Origin: Megaustenia siamemsis
Taxonomy: Eukaryota; Mollusca; Gastropoda; Stylommatophora; Ariophantidae
Direction of reading: 5' to 3'
Length of the DNA stretch: 64,000 nt
Assembly (NCBI GenBank): GCA_032433765.1
Contig: JAVIAB010000102.1
Location: 12,105,914 to 12,169,913 of the forward strand
Shown: in pieces, positions 64,000 to 64,000 of the stretch
Layout of the letters: each line of letters begins with the position of its first letter
How positions within the stretch are numbered: the first letter of the stretch is position 1
Made by a program: the position numbers and the translations under genes
Notes under the pieces: generated by a model
The model's database searches: none
The model's input: the letters and a program-made list of their open reading frames with translations, nothing else
What the model was told of the DNA's origin: nothing

Positions 64000-64000
64000 A

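Overview
The window is AT-rich, repeat-laden animal DNA. Short exons are separated by kilobase introns with GT-AG borders, and non-LTR retrotransposons (LINEs), tRNA-derived SINEs, minisatellites and microsatellites fill the rest. There are no operons, ribosome-binding sites or other prokaryotic signals. The LINE C-termini and tRNA-SINEs resemble what is seen in lophotrochozoan invertebrates. A mollusc, perhaps a gastropod, is my best guess, but this is inference only.

The one gene I am confident of is the 3' two-thirds of a solute carrier 6 (SLC6) sodium- and chloride-dependent transporter on the + strand. Nine exons run from 1322 to 22798 and cover transmembrane helices 5-12, the cytoplasmic C-terminus and the stop. 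Exons for helices 1-4 lie upstream of the window. The closest family resemblance is to glycine and broad amino-acid carriers (SLC6A5/A9/A14), from 'AWGG..TMASYNKF' in helix 6 and 'NCGTSFFAGF' in helix 7. All intron phases agree except for one missing base in exon 2 near 2721-2725, which is either a sequencing/assembly error or a real frameshift. A 3' UTR with an AATAAA near 23311 follows.

The introns (1.5-21.4 kb) and the roughly 40 kb downstream are repeats. At least ten LINE lineages can be told apart by their C-terminal peptides and 3' tails. I call them A (TAGA tail), B (AGAAG tail), C, D (GATG tail), E, F, G, K (GATG tail), L and R. Most are 5'-truncated. The best-preserved reverse transcriptase (RT) pieces are at 28.0-29.1 kb (A), 36.0-37.0 kb (B) and 46.9-48.3 kb (E). 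The short elements are SINE1 (tRNA-like head, about 255 bp, ten or so copies), SINE2 (about 330 bp with tRNA-like modules at both ends), SINE3/3b (tRNA-like head plus a shared core), SINE-N, element M (about 275 bp, sharing its 3' end with LINE A), and H, I and J (unclassified). There is also a TTAA-flanked miniature inverted-repeat element (MITE), a 294-bp hairpin element and a decayed mariner transposase.

Many insertions keep readable target-site duplications, so the order of events can be reconstructed. At 16.6-18.0 kb, for example, SINE2 sits in LINE B, LINE B sits in SINE1, and SINE1 sits in a degenerate tandem array. About twenty minisatellites (units 15-60 bp) occur. The largest is a 32-bp array of about 2.2 kb at 3.95-6.15 kb. 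Several arrays with units divisible by three create long spurious open frames that should not be called genes. A possible terminal exon of a second, minus-strand gene touches the right edge (63901-63999) but is weakly supported.
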